Shown piece by piece: positions 10,311 to 20,863 of a stretch of 64,000 bases of DNA. Under the pieces are notes generated by a model. That model had not been told where the DNA came from. It did not search any database and was given only the letters and a program-made list of their open reading frames with translations. The stretch spans positions 864,986 through 928,985 of the forward strand of contig NW_023504022.1 of NCBI RefSeq assembly GCF_014529535.1, read 5' to 3'. Every line of letters begins with the position of its first letter. Position 1 is the stretch's first letter. Origin of the DNA: Bradysia coprophila (lineage: Eukaryota > Arthropoda > Insecta > Diptera > Sciaridae). The position numbers were made by a program, and so were the translations under genes.

Positions 10311-10555
10311 CAGATATTGAGTCTGAACCTTATCCAAAATTTATCTACTTCAAAAACAAAGTTCTGTTCTACTACAGATTATCGTATCAGTACAAAACCA
10401 TCGGCAGTGCTTTGAATTTTCTTGTTTATCTACACATTTCAGGTAATGTGCTGTGTACTTGCCTCGATTGGTTCCATTTGTTATGTACTGATATTACTGC
10501 CGCTGCAGCAAAACAAGTAAATGTGACATTCTTTTGCAAATCTTGCAGAATCTAA
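10300..10555 (+). CDS. PHD-finger-like C-terminal exons inside the foldback element
   Basis: A short coding remnant ends at TAA 10553-10555. The last part reads VLCTCLDWFHLLCTDITAAA then VTFFCKSCRI, which matches the second half of a PHD finger (Cys pair, WFH, x2-Cys, Phe-x-Cys-x2-Cys). The usual first Cys-x2-Cys is absent. A good acceptor (CTACACATTTCAG) precedes this segment at about 10442, and an upstream segment (DIESEPYPKFIYFKNKVLFY) could be the previous exon with a donor near 10385. An AATAAA lies about 50 bp after the stop. PHD fingers read histone tails, and several DNA transposons carry them. Whether this belongs to the element or is a captured host exon is open. Confidence 0.5.
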
Positions 10556-10721
10556 TTTTTTTTGTGCTTTTCCACACTGAAATTCTTTCTTTTTGTATTT
10601 TTGATAAATAAAAATACAATTTTCATTCACTAAGTACTCCCATTGTTACTTTTAACTTAAACGGCAGCTTTTTCTAATAGTTTCCATATAAAAAAACGTA
10701 ATTTCCTTGGATTTTGATTTA

Positions 10722-10876
10722 GTTGGGTGCAAATAGTGTTTATATGACTATTTCCACCCGGGTGCAAATAGTGTTTATATGACTATTTGCACCCGGGTGC
10801 AAATAGTCTTTATATGACTAATTGCACCCGGGTGCAAATAGTCTTTATATGACTATTTGCACCCGGGTGCAAATAG
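10722..10876 (-). repeat. Right terminal array of 35-bp palindromic units
   Basis: Four full units plus a partial one (GTTGGGTGCAAATAG), in opposite orientation to the left array. Spacer variants are GTGTTTATATGA and GTCTTTATATGA. One unit has TTTCCACCC in place of TTTGCACCC. Confidence 0.9.
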
Positions 10877-13581
10877 CATCTACCGACAAAAAACAGAGAC
10901 AGAAAGTTCGGAGGCTTTTCAACAACTGTAAAATAACAGGTGACTTTCACCCTTACTACAAGGAATTAGGTATCTATAACAAAAATCTGAGAAGCAGAGA
11001 AAGAGCTGGCTGGCAAAATCAATGCAGCGCTATCAACAAGGTACACGATGCTTCAAAGTTACTAAAAATAATATCCAAGGACCCCACACAAATGGCGGGC
11101 TCTTTACTATTGTCAAACGGAGAATACACTAAGAACCACGAGGAGACGTATAAGCATATGCTAGACTTCCACTTCCCAAACTGCAAGGAAACCAATGAAG
11201 ACGAGCACAGCAGAATCACACATTCATTCGATGGGGAAGCAAACCCAGATTTGATTAACAGAATGGTAACAATAGACCGCATTGACTGGGCCATGAAAAC
11301 TTTCATACCGTTGAAATCACCAGGTCCCGACAACATTTTTCCAGCTATGATGCAAAACAGCAACACGGGCGTCTTACATCTCATGAATAGATTATTCAAA
11401 GCATCACTAGGGCTAAAATACATACCTAGAAGCTGGAGGAGAGTAAAAGTAATCTTCATACAAAAGCCAGGCAAAAGTAATTACTCATTAGCCGAAAACT
11501 ACAGACCAATAAGCTTGTCGTCATTTATGTTGAAAACTCTCGAAAAAAAAATAGACAGGTACCTTAGAGACGAGCCCTTAAGACAATTTAAAATACACCC
11601 AAAACAACATGCCTACCAGAGCGGAAAGTCTACCGAAAATGCTCTACAAAATATCGTTCAAAGCATAGAGCTATCATTAGCCTATGGTGAATTCGCACTA
11701 GGATGCTTTATAGATATATCTGGCGCTTTCAACTACCTAACGTATTTAGCAATAAAAAATGCTTGCTACAAACACAACATAGATCCGGGTATCATAGGGT
11801 GGATCCTAGCTATGTTACACAGTAGATTATTCTTTGTCCACTTCGGCACATCAATAATTATAACGACAGTATCTAAAGGTTGCCCACAAGGAGGAGTTCT
11901 ACCACCACTGCTATGGTGTCTAGTACTGAATGAACTTCTAACCATTCTCAGCGACAGGAACTTCCAAACAGAGGGTTTCTCAGACGATTTACCAATTCTA
12001 CTTAGAGGAAAATTCACCAGCGTCCTGTGTGATTTACTTCAAACGGCTCTCGATATTGTTAGTGAATGGTGCGATGGAAACGAACTAACTATTAACCCGG
12101 GTAAGACAAAGATGATATTATTCACTAATAAAAGGAAAACAGAAGTTATGAATATACCACTAATAAAAGGAACACCAATACTTCTGGTCAACTCGGTAAG
12201 ATATCTGGGTAATACCCTGGACAGCAAGCTGTCCTGGAATGACAATCTGGATGAACGAATACAAAAAGCCACTATCTCTCTGTGGCAATGTAGGAGAGCG
12301 TACGGCAAATCATGGGATCTCTCTCCCAAAGTAATGTTCTGGATTTACACGACAGTCATCAGACCAATCTTAACATACGGATGCTTCCTTTGGAATCACA
12401 TATGTAAATATCAACAAGTACGCTACAAACTAGATAAATTCCAGAGAATGGCCTGCAAAGCAATAACAGGATCTTGGAGATCAACTCCAACAGCTGAAAA
12501 GGAGACACTTTTGAACCTCACTCCATTGCACATTTTTATAGAAACCGAAGCCATTATTACAATGAGCAGGCTAACCAAGCAACAAGACAATCAGTTCAAG
12601 CACACCAACCATTCAAGCATATGGTTCAACACGATTATTGACGAACCTGATCTATTAATGCCCTCAGACAAAATCATAACAAAGCACAAATTTGACAGAA
12701 GGTTCAACATCCAGATCCCATCAAGGGAGGACTGGTTCAATGGGAAATTACCACCAAAAGGAATTGTCTTCTACACAGACGGCTCACTGATCTCGAAATC
12801 GGCAGGAGCCGGAGTATACTGCAATCACCCTAAGATCAAAAATTCTATTCCACTAGGAAAATGCTCGTCAATATTTCTAGCTGAGATAAGAGCAATCATG
12901 GAGGGCTGTCACGCTCTCATCGATAACAATATTACTGGCCAAGACGTATCTATCTGTTCGGACAGTCAGGCGGCACTAAAGGCGCTAGCATCATTCAGCT
13001 TTAAGTCAGCAGTAACGCTAGAATGCTGGGAAACTTTGAACAGTGCTACCACTATCAACCACATCAACCTAATATGGGTGCCAGGTCACCAAGGCATTGA
13101 AGGTAACGAAATCGCAGACGAGCTAGCCAGAATTGCGGCTTTAAGCACACCAATTGGACCAGAACCAATAATGGGCACGCCCCACTCATACAGTAAAAGT
13201 ATAATTAAAATAATAAGGACAAAAAGATCCAAAAATTATTGGGACAGCATTACAAGCTGCAGACAATCCAAAAACTGCATCAACATATGCGACAGAAACT
13301 CAAAGTTTATACTAAACGTAAGCAGAACAAGACTGAAAATCTTCACCGGCGTAACAACTGGACACTACGGATTTAACAAACACCTCACAACTATAGGAAA
13401 ACGAACGGATCCAGGGTGTGATCTGTGTGGCCATCACACTGACACAGCCGAACATTACCTCTGCCATTGCCCAGCTTTCATCATGAAAAGAGGCAACTAC
13501 ATCATCAGGTATAACCTGATCAAAAACATTCACCCAAGGGACATCCTAAACTACATCACTAGTACAGGAAGGTTCCAATAA
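10877..13581 (+). pseudogene. LINE ORF2, 3' part: reverse transcriptase, RNase H and zinc knuckle
   Basis: Open to TAA 13579-13581 with no internal stop. Reverse transcriptase landmarks: RPISLSSFMLKTLEK, motif A FIDISGAFN, CPQGGVLPPLLW, and motif C GFSDDLPI, which has Ser where most LINEs have Ala (FADD). RNase H has all four expected acidic sites: FYTDGS, LAEIRAIMEG, CSDSQAALKA and GNEIADELA, with WVPGHQGIEG between them. The end carries a Cys/His motif (CDLCGHHTDTAEHYLCHC). The 5' part is at 6798-7934 across the foldback insertion. The frame is well kept, so the element died recently or by the insertion itself. Confidence 0.85.
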
Positions 13582-13886
13582 CCAGCAACTGCACTAATAA
13601 GTCATAGCCAGCACAATGGGCCCAAACAGAGGCCCCCGTGCGTGTTCTACCACGGTAGAACGGCTACTTAAAAAAAAAAGGAATAGCTTACGACGTATAC
13701 CGAAAAATTCAGCTTCAGTGGTTTCGTCTTATTTCAGTTTTCAATGGGTAAAAACGTCGTTTGTGCCTCGTGATGAAAGCTGAATTTTTCGGTACACGTC
13801 CTAAGCTTGTCCTACTCGGCAGGAATCACCACACTACCACCTCAATGGTCCGAAAAACCCTCAAAATCTTCGAATTCTAGAGCGAC

Positions 13887-15780
13887 ATGAAAATGTTTTC
13901 GCCATTCTTCCTCAAAAAATGTTCGTCACTTTTGATCCTATTCCTCAGAATGATGCTCTGGGAACTCAGTTCCTTTAGAAAATTTGTTCCCCTCGTGAAC
14001 TCTATAATAGATCCTGTCGAGTCAACCTGGGAAGTTATCGAGCTGGGAAGAATTTCAGCTTTCATTCCCTGGTATCTCTCAAATGGTGTCTCAGAATGGC
14101 CTCTACCTGAATCTACAATACTCAATTTGTTATCAGGGCTAAACATATGGTATTTAGATGATGGCACTTTAGAAGGACACCTGGATACAGTTCTGAATGA
14201 TTTGAAATTAATAATATAGAGGAATGTCGGAACATCGGTTTTGAGATCAACCCCTCAAAATTAAGGCTCGGAACGGGTTCGGGTTGACCTGTTTTAGTTC
14301 AGGTTGACCTGAAACGGATCATAGTTCGAACCTGAAAAATTATTTCGGGTTCAACCTGAACTTGACTGGAACTTGAATTTTCGATTTCGGGCTTAACCCG
14401 AACCTGACCTGAACCCGAAATTATTCAACCCGAATTTGACCTGAACCTGAATTTTCAATTTCGGGTTTAACCCGAACTGGAACTGAACCCGAAATTTTCA
14501 ATTTGATCAAGTCGGGTTCGGGTAACCCGAAATTTTGAGCGTTTATTACACTAAAAAAGGCAAAAATTTCGGGTTACCCGAACCCGACCTGATAAAATTG
14601 AAAATTTCGGGTTAAACCCGAAATTGAAAATTCAGGTTCAGGTCAAATTCGGGTTGAACAATTTCGGGTTCAGGTCAGGTTCGTGTTAAACCCGAAATCG
14701 AAAATTCAAGTTCCGGTCAAGTTCTGGTTGAACCCGAAATAATCTTTCAGGTTCGGGTTAAATCAAGTTCGGGTTCTGGTCTGGCCGAACCCGACCCGTT
14801 CCGTGCATTACTCAAAATGTGAGTGGTTTTTCTGTTGTGATCGAATCGAATCAGTAGTTCAAGATTTCGAAGCAATATCTGTTGGTATCAAATTGTAACC
14901 GATGATTTGGAACTTTTGGGAGCACCAATTTCTGAGGGATCAGAAGGAAAACTTATTTTGAAGAAGCACAATGAGTTGAAAGTGATGTTTGAGCGATTGG
15001 ATCATCTAAATTGCCACACAGCATATTTCCTATTGAAGACATGCTTCACAGTCTCAAGGTTGACGTATTTGCTTCGTACGAGTTCGTGCTTCCGTCACAA
15101 TAATCATTTGAAATCGATCGACGATGACGTCAAACGAACATTCGAATCAATAACCAATTGCCGTTTGAACGATGAGAGATGGTCGAAGGTGTCAATGCCA
15201 ATTCGCTTTGGAGGAATGGGAATTAGAAAATGTGAGGACATTGCACTTCCTGCATTTTTGAGCTCAATTAATTCAGTTATTAATCTTTTCACACTCATGT
15301 TGCCAAATATATCCGATGGGACAATGATAGCCGATTATACCGACGCTCTAAATGAATGGTCGCTATTGTCCGAATCACTTCCAGATGGAAAGATTTATCA
15401 AAATGAATGGGATGATTTACTTATGTTAGACAAAATGGAATCATTCAATTTTCAATCAAAGAAAGACAAGGCAAGACATCTTAACACAACGAGTTAAATG
15501 CATGGCTGTCAGCTTTACCTTCCAAATTTGTTAGCACTTTTTTGGACAACAACACCTTCCGAATCGCTACAGCTCTTCGTATCGGTTCCGATGTTTGTAA
15601 AACACACAAATGAATTTGTGGTGATATAGTATCAACTGATGGAACACACGGACTAAGCTGTTCAAAAAGGGCTGGCTGTCTATATCTTAATGCAGATCTG
15701 AACACAATCATCCAAAACGCTCTGCGGGATTCTTCTAAAAAACAGAAGGCCGAAGTCGGAAGCATTTTCTATTGGAATTT
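13887..15780 (+). pseudogene. YLDD-type non-LTR reverse transcriptase (family A), broken copy
   Basis: The segment up to 14219 ends with LNIWYLDDGTLEGHLDTVL, the catalytic motif C region. The thumb continues at 14907-15497 (LLGAPISEGSEGKLILKKHN, MPIRFGGMGIRKCEDIALPA). In a shifted frame to about 15760 comes ELNAWLSALPSKFVSTFLDN, then TALRIGSDVC and DGTHGLSCSKRAG, a Cys-rich region. The last part matches the start of the copy at 29051-29810, which continues into a restriction-like nuclease domain. An 8-bp-TSD MITE (14262-14810) splits the thumb; there is also one in-frame TGA after KTHK and a frameshift near 15490. The 5' part before 14100 is not recognised. Confidence 0.7.
14262..14810. mobile_element. 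MITE of 549 bp with 8-bp target duplication, interior of CCCGAACCTGACC words
   Basis: CTCAAAAT at 14254-14261 and 14811-14818 flanks it. Ends: TAAGGCTCGGAACGGGTTCG and the complement of TAATGCACGGAACGGGTCGG. The interior is a diverged series of AACCCGAAATT / GACCTGAACCTG words that mirrors about its centre near 14545. Removing the element and one octamer gives a continuous reading of the host reverse transcriptase across NPSKCEWFF, which fixes both borders. An 8-bp duplication suggests hAT mobilisation. Confidence 0.85.
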
Positions 15781-15816
15781 TTTATGGCAAAATTGCAGTT
15801 TATAGTACAAGCCCCG

Positions 15817-16480
15817 ATTCAATATATCAATAGCTCCAACATGCGAGATGTGAATAAAGTGAAATTGTGTACGTTTATGAAGGTCGATCAAGGGAATATT
15901 ATTGGCCAACAAACGCCGAGGTCCGAACCACCCACCCGCTGCAAGAAGTGAAAAACCTCAAAAAAACTGAGATCTAAGAAATTTGATTCGTTTCGTCAGT
16001 CTGTTCTCAAAAAATATCTAGGACAGACCTTACGGCTCTATCACGTTAGTTTTACTATTTATCATCTAGTAAAACTATAAAGAATACAATTATGAAGATG
16101 CTCGAAAAACGTTATTTGGAGAACGTTAAAGTTCGACCATTTTCCAGAATTTGATGGGTGTGAAAAATCAACTCCATTTCTATCTGTGACGGTGGGTATG
16201 GTCGTGTGAGGTGTCAATGGATAGGTCGTGAAGTAAGCTACAAAACTCCAGGTTAGAGTACTAAATAACTAGAGTCCTGCGACATGCTTCCCCAGCCACC
16301 CAGAGCTCTTCAAAAATTTCGGATTTTCCGAAGTTTTCCATTTGTTGCGGCGGCTGGGTGGGCCGAACATCAGCGTTTGTTGGTCAATAATATTCCACTC
16401 AGCGACCTTCATAAACGTACACAATTTCACTTTATTCACATTTCGCATGTTGGAGCTATTGATAAAAAACGATTTTCGCG
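15817..16480. repeat. Inverted repeat with arms about 150 bp
   Basis: ATAGCTCCAACATGCGAGAT, GTGAATAAAGTGAAATTGTG and ACGTTTATGAAGGTCG on the left return as their complement near 16385-16470. The spacing between arms is about 350 bp. The short open frames at 16269-16593 are within the right arm and are not genes. Confidence 0.7.
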
Positions 16481-16593
16481 ACAGCTCCGGAGAAAATTTT
16501 TCCAAGGTACATGTTAGATCAACAAAAAATTTTCTAGAAAAACGTTATTCCACGAAATTGTCAGAATGGAGCAACGATTCGTTTGAGCTATAG

Positions 16594-17200
16594 CTCGTTG
16601 GGATCCCCGTCTTTTTTTTGAAAGTGTCGATTTTTATTTTAAGCTCCGTTCTGTTGTTCTAGAACGTGCGGAGTCATCAATTTGTAGTGAGAGATTCTAA
16701 CTGCAAGGACAAAACACGTTGTTGTGTTCACGGCCGAAGCCGGATAAAGTCTGATCTATTCATTCAATGTACACTATATATAGGCGATGTCAACGACTAC
16801 TCGATAGGATTTGATTCGATGGCCAACTGTGATCACCACAATACTCATCAATGATGATCATTCTCCGAAGAACAATTTTATGTTTTTACGACCAGGACCA
16901 CAACAGATAACTTCTCTTCGTGCCATTTGTCATTACAAAATTTCTTGAAAATCTTTAATTCCCAGTTTTGTACCTACGATTGTGAAAAGAAACAGCTGCG
17001 ATAATGTAATCGCAGCAAGATGATTGATGTGACAGTTCAATAAACAATTCAGACCAGATATGAGGGTTTTTTTGTCGTGCGATTTTCTATAAAAACGTTT
17101 TGACGTAATGATGTGAGGACATCTGAACCGGGAAAATGAATTCTTCAAATCAAAGTATATTTCAGAGGCTTTCAAACGAGATAATAATCAAGGATAATAA
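16594..17200. other. Non-coding stretch
   Basis: AT-rich, no convincing codon usage, no RNA gene and no repeat recognised apart from ordinary homopolymers. Confidence 0.4.
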
Positions 17201-17310
17201 TGCTTGATTTCCTCTTACGCTCCGTTTACACTCTGTTTACTCTTGAAACAATAAAAAAGAGGCGTGGTTTAGCTAAACGGAGCGTGCACGGCGTAAGAGG
17301 AAATCAAGCA
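17201..17310. mobile_element. Small MITE, 110 bp, TAA target duplication (Harbinger-like)
   Basis: Perfect 20-bp ends TGCTTGATTTCCTCTTACGC, inverted. TAA stands on both outer sides. The inner part also pairs partly (GCTCCGTTTA against TAAACGGAGC). Three-base TWA duplications are typical of PIF/Harbinger. Confidence 0.75.
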
Positions 17311-18187
17311 TAAAGGACTAATATATTTGGTGATACGCATGGTAATATGGCATTCCAACCAAGCTCATCCACTTAAGATGCCTTTTCGACAATTCCATTC
17401 AAGGTGGACACTAGCAGTCAGTGAAGCTTTCGGAGAAAAAACAAGCGAGCAAGGTTACACCAATAATAAATGAAAAAAAAAATGAATTTCTAGTAATGGA
17501 AAGCGAATGGATATAATGTGACTATGGTAACATCGTGCAATCATTCAAGTACACTTAGAATCGATATCAAACGATCGGGAAGTCGAACAACGACAATTTC
17601 ATCCATAGCAACGTCGTTTACGCTATATTTCATACAAATCGAGCAACGTCGCCTACGCGATTGACACAGAAATATTATTGAGGTTATGGTTCTGTGGATG
17701 AAGTTTGACAATTCATATGGCCTTGGAACAAACCTATTCCCAAAAATATTTGTAAATTAGTTTGGAAGATGAAATGAAATGTTTTGGTTGTTCGTAAGAT
17801 TCACTTTTCTTGACTAGTACTCACTCGAGTAAATTTTCGAAATATTTTGACTTTATCAAATAAAAACAAAACTCACTTGGCTGGTAGGTAGTTTCTTGTT
17901 ATGCACGTAGTATTGTTCGTAATGTCCCTAACGTGTTCCACTAGGTTCACTGATCCTCGAATATCTTTGAAATTATTTGCCGTATGTTTCACTGTACTTT
18001 TACGTTTAAGGTGTCTTCGGACTAACCCTGCCTTGGCCGTCTTACTATTTGTTATCATAATGTTAAAGTATCACAATACTTGTTGAAGTGAGACTTGTCA
18101 GTGACTGTGGTAAAGTTTCATTCGATATGCTTTAAATGGAAAATTCCTAATCTATTTGATAAGAGGCTTTCATTAATTTTTTTTCAC
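17311..18187. other. Non-coding stretch with no recognised gene
   Basis: Two overlapping short open frames on opposite strands (17873-18086) have no family resemblance. I see nothing else to name. Confidence 0.4.
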
Positions 18188-18190
18188 TTA

Positions 18191-18613
18191 GGAGCTGTTC
18201 ACATATTACGTTACGATGTAGGGGGCTAGGGGTATCCTGCGAAACGTGACACGTCACGTTTTAAAAGATTAAGAATAGTTAGATACTGAGCTGAATCAGT
18301 CATTTATCTTGAAACATAGTTCGAATGGTTCGAATTTTATGAATTCTTTGCATCATTAACTTTACAATTTTGACGTGACAGTCCAGTCTGTATATCTAAT
18401 TTCAAATATCACTTAATATACTAGATATGTGTTGCATCAAACAATAAAACATATATTTGCATATTTTTCGATTATTCAACTTAGAGGGGGCGGAGGGTAC
18501 TTGAAATGTGACGTAATTCTTATGTGGGTAGTGTGAATGTGACGCAGCGTGACAAGGGGGGAGGGGTGTCAGAAATTCGACAAAGTAGCGTGACGTAATA
18601 TGTGAACAGCCCC
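18191..18613. mobile_element. MITE, 423 bp, TTA target duplication, GGGGCTGTTCACATATTACG ends
   Basis: Left end GGAGCTGTTCACATATTACG, right end the complement of GGGGCTGTTCACATATTACG, and TTA on both sides (18188-18190, 18614-18616). The interior carries ATGTGACG words and no gene. PIF/Harbinger-type by duplication length and by the GGGGCTGTTC-type start. Confidence 0.8.
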
Positions 18614-18768
18614 TTAATAATGCTTTCACAAACGATAAATGTTTATCATCGGCAGAATACACAGCCATAGAGCTTCTCTCTGTCACCAATCATACCGATT
18701 ACAGAATTTTCACATATCATTCACGAAAGCGTAAAGTGGCTGAATGTTATCCCAACCAAAATCTCGTA

Positions 18769-20522
18769 AGGCCAGGTGAAGGTGGTTACATCTCAATGTA
18801 AACATTGCTTACTTACTTACTTAGGCGGGCACTACAACCTACTATTGGTTTTGGCCTCTTCCAGCAATCTTCTCCAATCGGACCTATTCCGCGCCAACGT
18901 TCTCCAGTCGCTCACTCTTAGTACTTTTAGATCAGACTCAATTGCATCTTTCCATCTCGCTCTTGGCCTTCCTGGTCTGCGTCTTCCATCGGGATTTGTA
19001 TTTAGCAGTTTCAGTGGTACACGTTCCTCGTTCATTCTTTGTACATGACCGAGCCATCTTAATCGATTGATTTTGATGAATTAGACTATATCAGGCTCCT
19101 TGTAAAGCTGATACAGCTCATGGTTGTATCTTTTTCTCCAGTTGCCGTTCACATTGACATCTCCAAAAATTGATCGAAGAATTCTCCTTTAAAAAACCAA
19201 AAGTGTCTGTTCGTCACTTTGTGTCATGCACCAAGCTTCCGATCCATATGCTACAACTGGTCGAATCAGCGATCTGTACAATTCGCACTTAAGGTTGCGG
19301 TTGAGTGTTTTTGACCGGATGAGCTTTTGAAGACTGTAGTAACTCCTGTTACCAAGCGTTACCCTTCTACGTATTTCCTCTCCGAAGCTATTATCACTAT
19401 TGACCAGCGACCAAAGGTAAATAAACAGACTAGACAGTCTCGAAGTGTTTTCCATTCACCTCCAGCGTATGGTCCGTTAGTCTGCCATCAGACAATGAAG
19501 TTGTCATGTACTTGGTTTTTCTCTCACTGACTTTGAGACCGAACTCAGCACCCCTATCTTCAATTTTCGTGAAATTCTCTTTAACGGTGTCAATGTTCCG
19601 TACAATTAAGTCTAGGTCATCAGCATATCCTAACAACTGACTCAACTTTCTGAAGATTGTTTCCACGTCGCTCTCTCTTATCACCTTCTCAAGAACAATG
19701 TTGAAGAATAAAGCTGCCAGCCCATCGCCTTGTCTAAGTCCTTCCAAGGCCTCAAAGGTATCAGATAGATTGTTCCGAATTCTGACCTTGGCTCTCACAT
19801 GTGACAGAGTCATTCTAGCCAAATGAATAAGTTTTTTGGGGTAACCAAGTTCCACCATCGCATTCCATAGTTTCCTCCGAAAAACCCTGTCATATGCCGT
19901 TTCAAAATCAACAAACAAATGGTGTAGAGCAACATTGAACTCTCTGCATTTCTCCATGATCTGTCTGATGCTAAACAACTGGTCTGTTGTTGAGCGATCG
20001 TTGTGGAATCCACCCTGGTATTCACCAGCTGTTGGTTCCGAATACGCCATGAGACGCTGCCGTAAAATATCCGCAAATATTTTGTACGCTGTGTTCAATA
20101 GATTAATTCCTCTGTAGTTGCTACAATCCAATTTGTCACCCTTCTTATACACTGGACAAATGATTCCGAGTTCCCATTCTTCTGGCATTTCTTCACGTTC
20201 CAAAATCTTCACAATCAGCTCATGTAACCGTGCACACAGCGCATCACCTCCATATTTAAAACGTTCTCCGGGTAGATTGTCTGATCCAGGGGAATTGTTA
20301 TTCTTGAGCTTGAGAACAGAAGCCCTAACTTCCTCCAGTGTAGGTTCCGTCACACCTTGTGCGCTCAATTGTGAATCCGGTTCCGCTACCTCTTCCGTTG
20401 TTACTGTTTGACTCTGGCATAGCAGGCTCTTGAAAAATTCTGTCCATCTTTCGATGCACTGTCTCTCCTCTGCTAGTATTACAATTGTAAACATTGTGCG
20501 ATAGTAAACCTTCACCTGGCCT
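18769..20522. repeat. Short palindromic element (about 65 bp) split by an RTE-like LINE
   Basis: AGGCCAGGTGAAGGT at 18769-18783 is exactly inverted at 20508-20522, and TA lies just outside each end. Taking out the LINE and one copy of its 11-bp duplication leaves an element of about 65 bp that is nearly all palindrome. Confidence 0.75.
18808..20485 (-). pseudogene. RTE/BovB-like non-LTR retrotransposon, 5'-truncated, with 11-bp target duplication
   Basis: TGTAAACATTG flanks it at 18797-18807 and 20486-20496. On the minus strand it runs from a mid-linker start through the reverse transcriptase (PVYKKGDKLDCSNYRGINLL; motif A FVDFETAYDRV; motif C GYADDLDLIVRN) to a C-terminal segment (GRRRPGRPRARWKDAIESDL, then SDWRRLLEEAKT) and ends in a short TAAG tandem tail, as RTE elements do. 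Frames 19430-20485, 19189-19455 and 18832-19035 are parts of one reading broken by frameshifts and stops. Confidence 0.85.
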
Positions 20523-20524
20523 TA

Positions 20525-20834
20525 AAGACAAAAGTGTGAAGGAGCCCTTGTGTTGTAACTTCTAAAACTAATGAATTGCTCAGCTTCTAAACTCAAAAAA
20601 TTAATTTTTCTTAGGAAATTTTGATTAAAATATCGAGAGCGGATACGACGAATAAGTGAAACACCTGTGCTTGTATAGTGGTCTAAGTCTGAATTCATGG
20701 TCTTCCGTTTTGCCCTCGTGTAAATGACAGTTAGCATTTCATACAACAGAGCATATTGCTCCCGAATTTGTTTGACCGAAGCCTTCACTCCATATTATTT
20801 ATCAACTAAGATCTACTATCAATCCGTCTCTGAA
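20525..20834. other. Non-coding stretch between two elements
   Basis: No coding signal. The minus open frame 20522-20788 has no family resemblance. Confidence 0.35.
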
Positions 20835-20862
20835 CTCACGGAATTTTGAAAACCGACGGCTC
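20835..20862 (+). repeat. Terminal fragment of the CTCACGG mariner-like MITE family
   Basis: ACTCACGGAATTTTGAAAAC followed by CGA is the same sequence as both ends of the MITE at 25907-26056. Here only one end is present and the next element starts directly after it. Confidence 0.65.
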
Positions 20863-20863
20863 C

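Larger units (their letters stand above)
7935..10876. mobile_element. Foldback-type element, 2942 bp, with tandem palindromic 35-bp repeats as inverted ends
   Basis: Both ends consist of a 35-bp unit with a 24-bp perfect palindrome (half: CTATTTGCACCC, mirrored). Units begin at 7935, 7970, 8005 and 8040 on the left; four and a half units in opposite orientation close the right end (10722-10876). Between them lie 54-bp tandem arrays, two later insertions (8371-9607 and 9650-10035) and a PHD-like exon (about 10443-10555). Host sequence TCTAC..GACAAAAAAC occurs on both sides of the insert, an imperfect direct repeat of 14-20 bp that may be the target duplication. Drosophila FB elements also have long inverted ends made of short tandem repeats; sequence kinship is not claimed. 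Confidence 0.8.
4266..13678 (+). mobile_element. LOA-like non-LTR retrotransposon with 9-bp target duplication (about 6.5 kb without its insert)
   Basis: AGGAATAGC at 4257-4265 and again at 13679-13687 flanks the element. The 3' end is a run of A at 13670-13679. Layout: about 160 bp of 5' UTR, ORF1 (4426-6798), ORF2 with endonuclease (from about 6798), reverse transcriptase and RNase H (to 13581), short 3' UTR, poly(A). A 2942-bp foldback element sits in ORF2 at 7935-10876. The EN-RT-RNase H order with a C-terminal zinc motif fits the LOA/I group of LINEs, and a DUF4780-type ORF1 supports an arthropod element. The copy is full-length or nearly so, but dead. Confidence 0.85.
4248..13820. repeat. 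Short inverted-repeat element split by the LOA-like LINE
   Basis: The right arm (TGAATTTTTCGGTACACGTC, CTAAGCTTGTCCTACTCGGC at about 13780-13820) is the complement of a left arm that is cut in two: CCGTAGAGTAGGAATAGC at 4248-4265 and CTTACGACGTATACCGAAAA from 13686. The original element was about 150 bp. The LINE entered the left arm and duplicated AGGAATAGC. Confidence 0.7.

Noticed and set aside
16269..16593. Overlapping frames on both strands
   Set aside because: All lie within the right arm of an inverted repeat.
17873..18086. Pair of 61-codon frames on opposite strands
   Set aside because: Mirror frames of the same DNA, no family resemblance.
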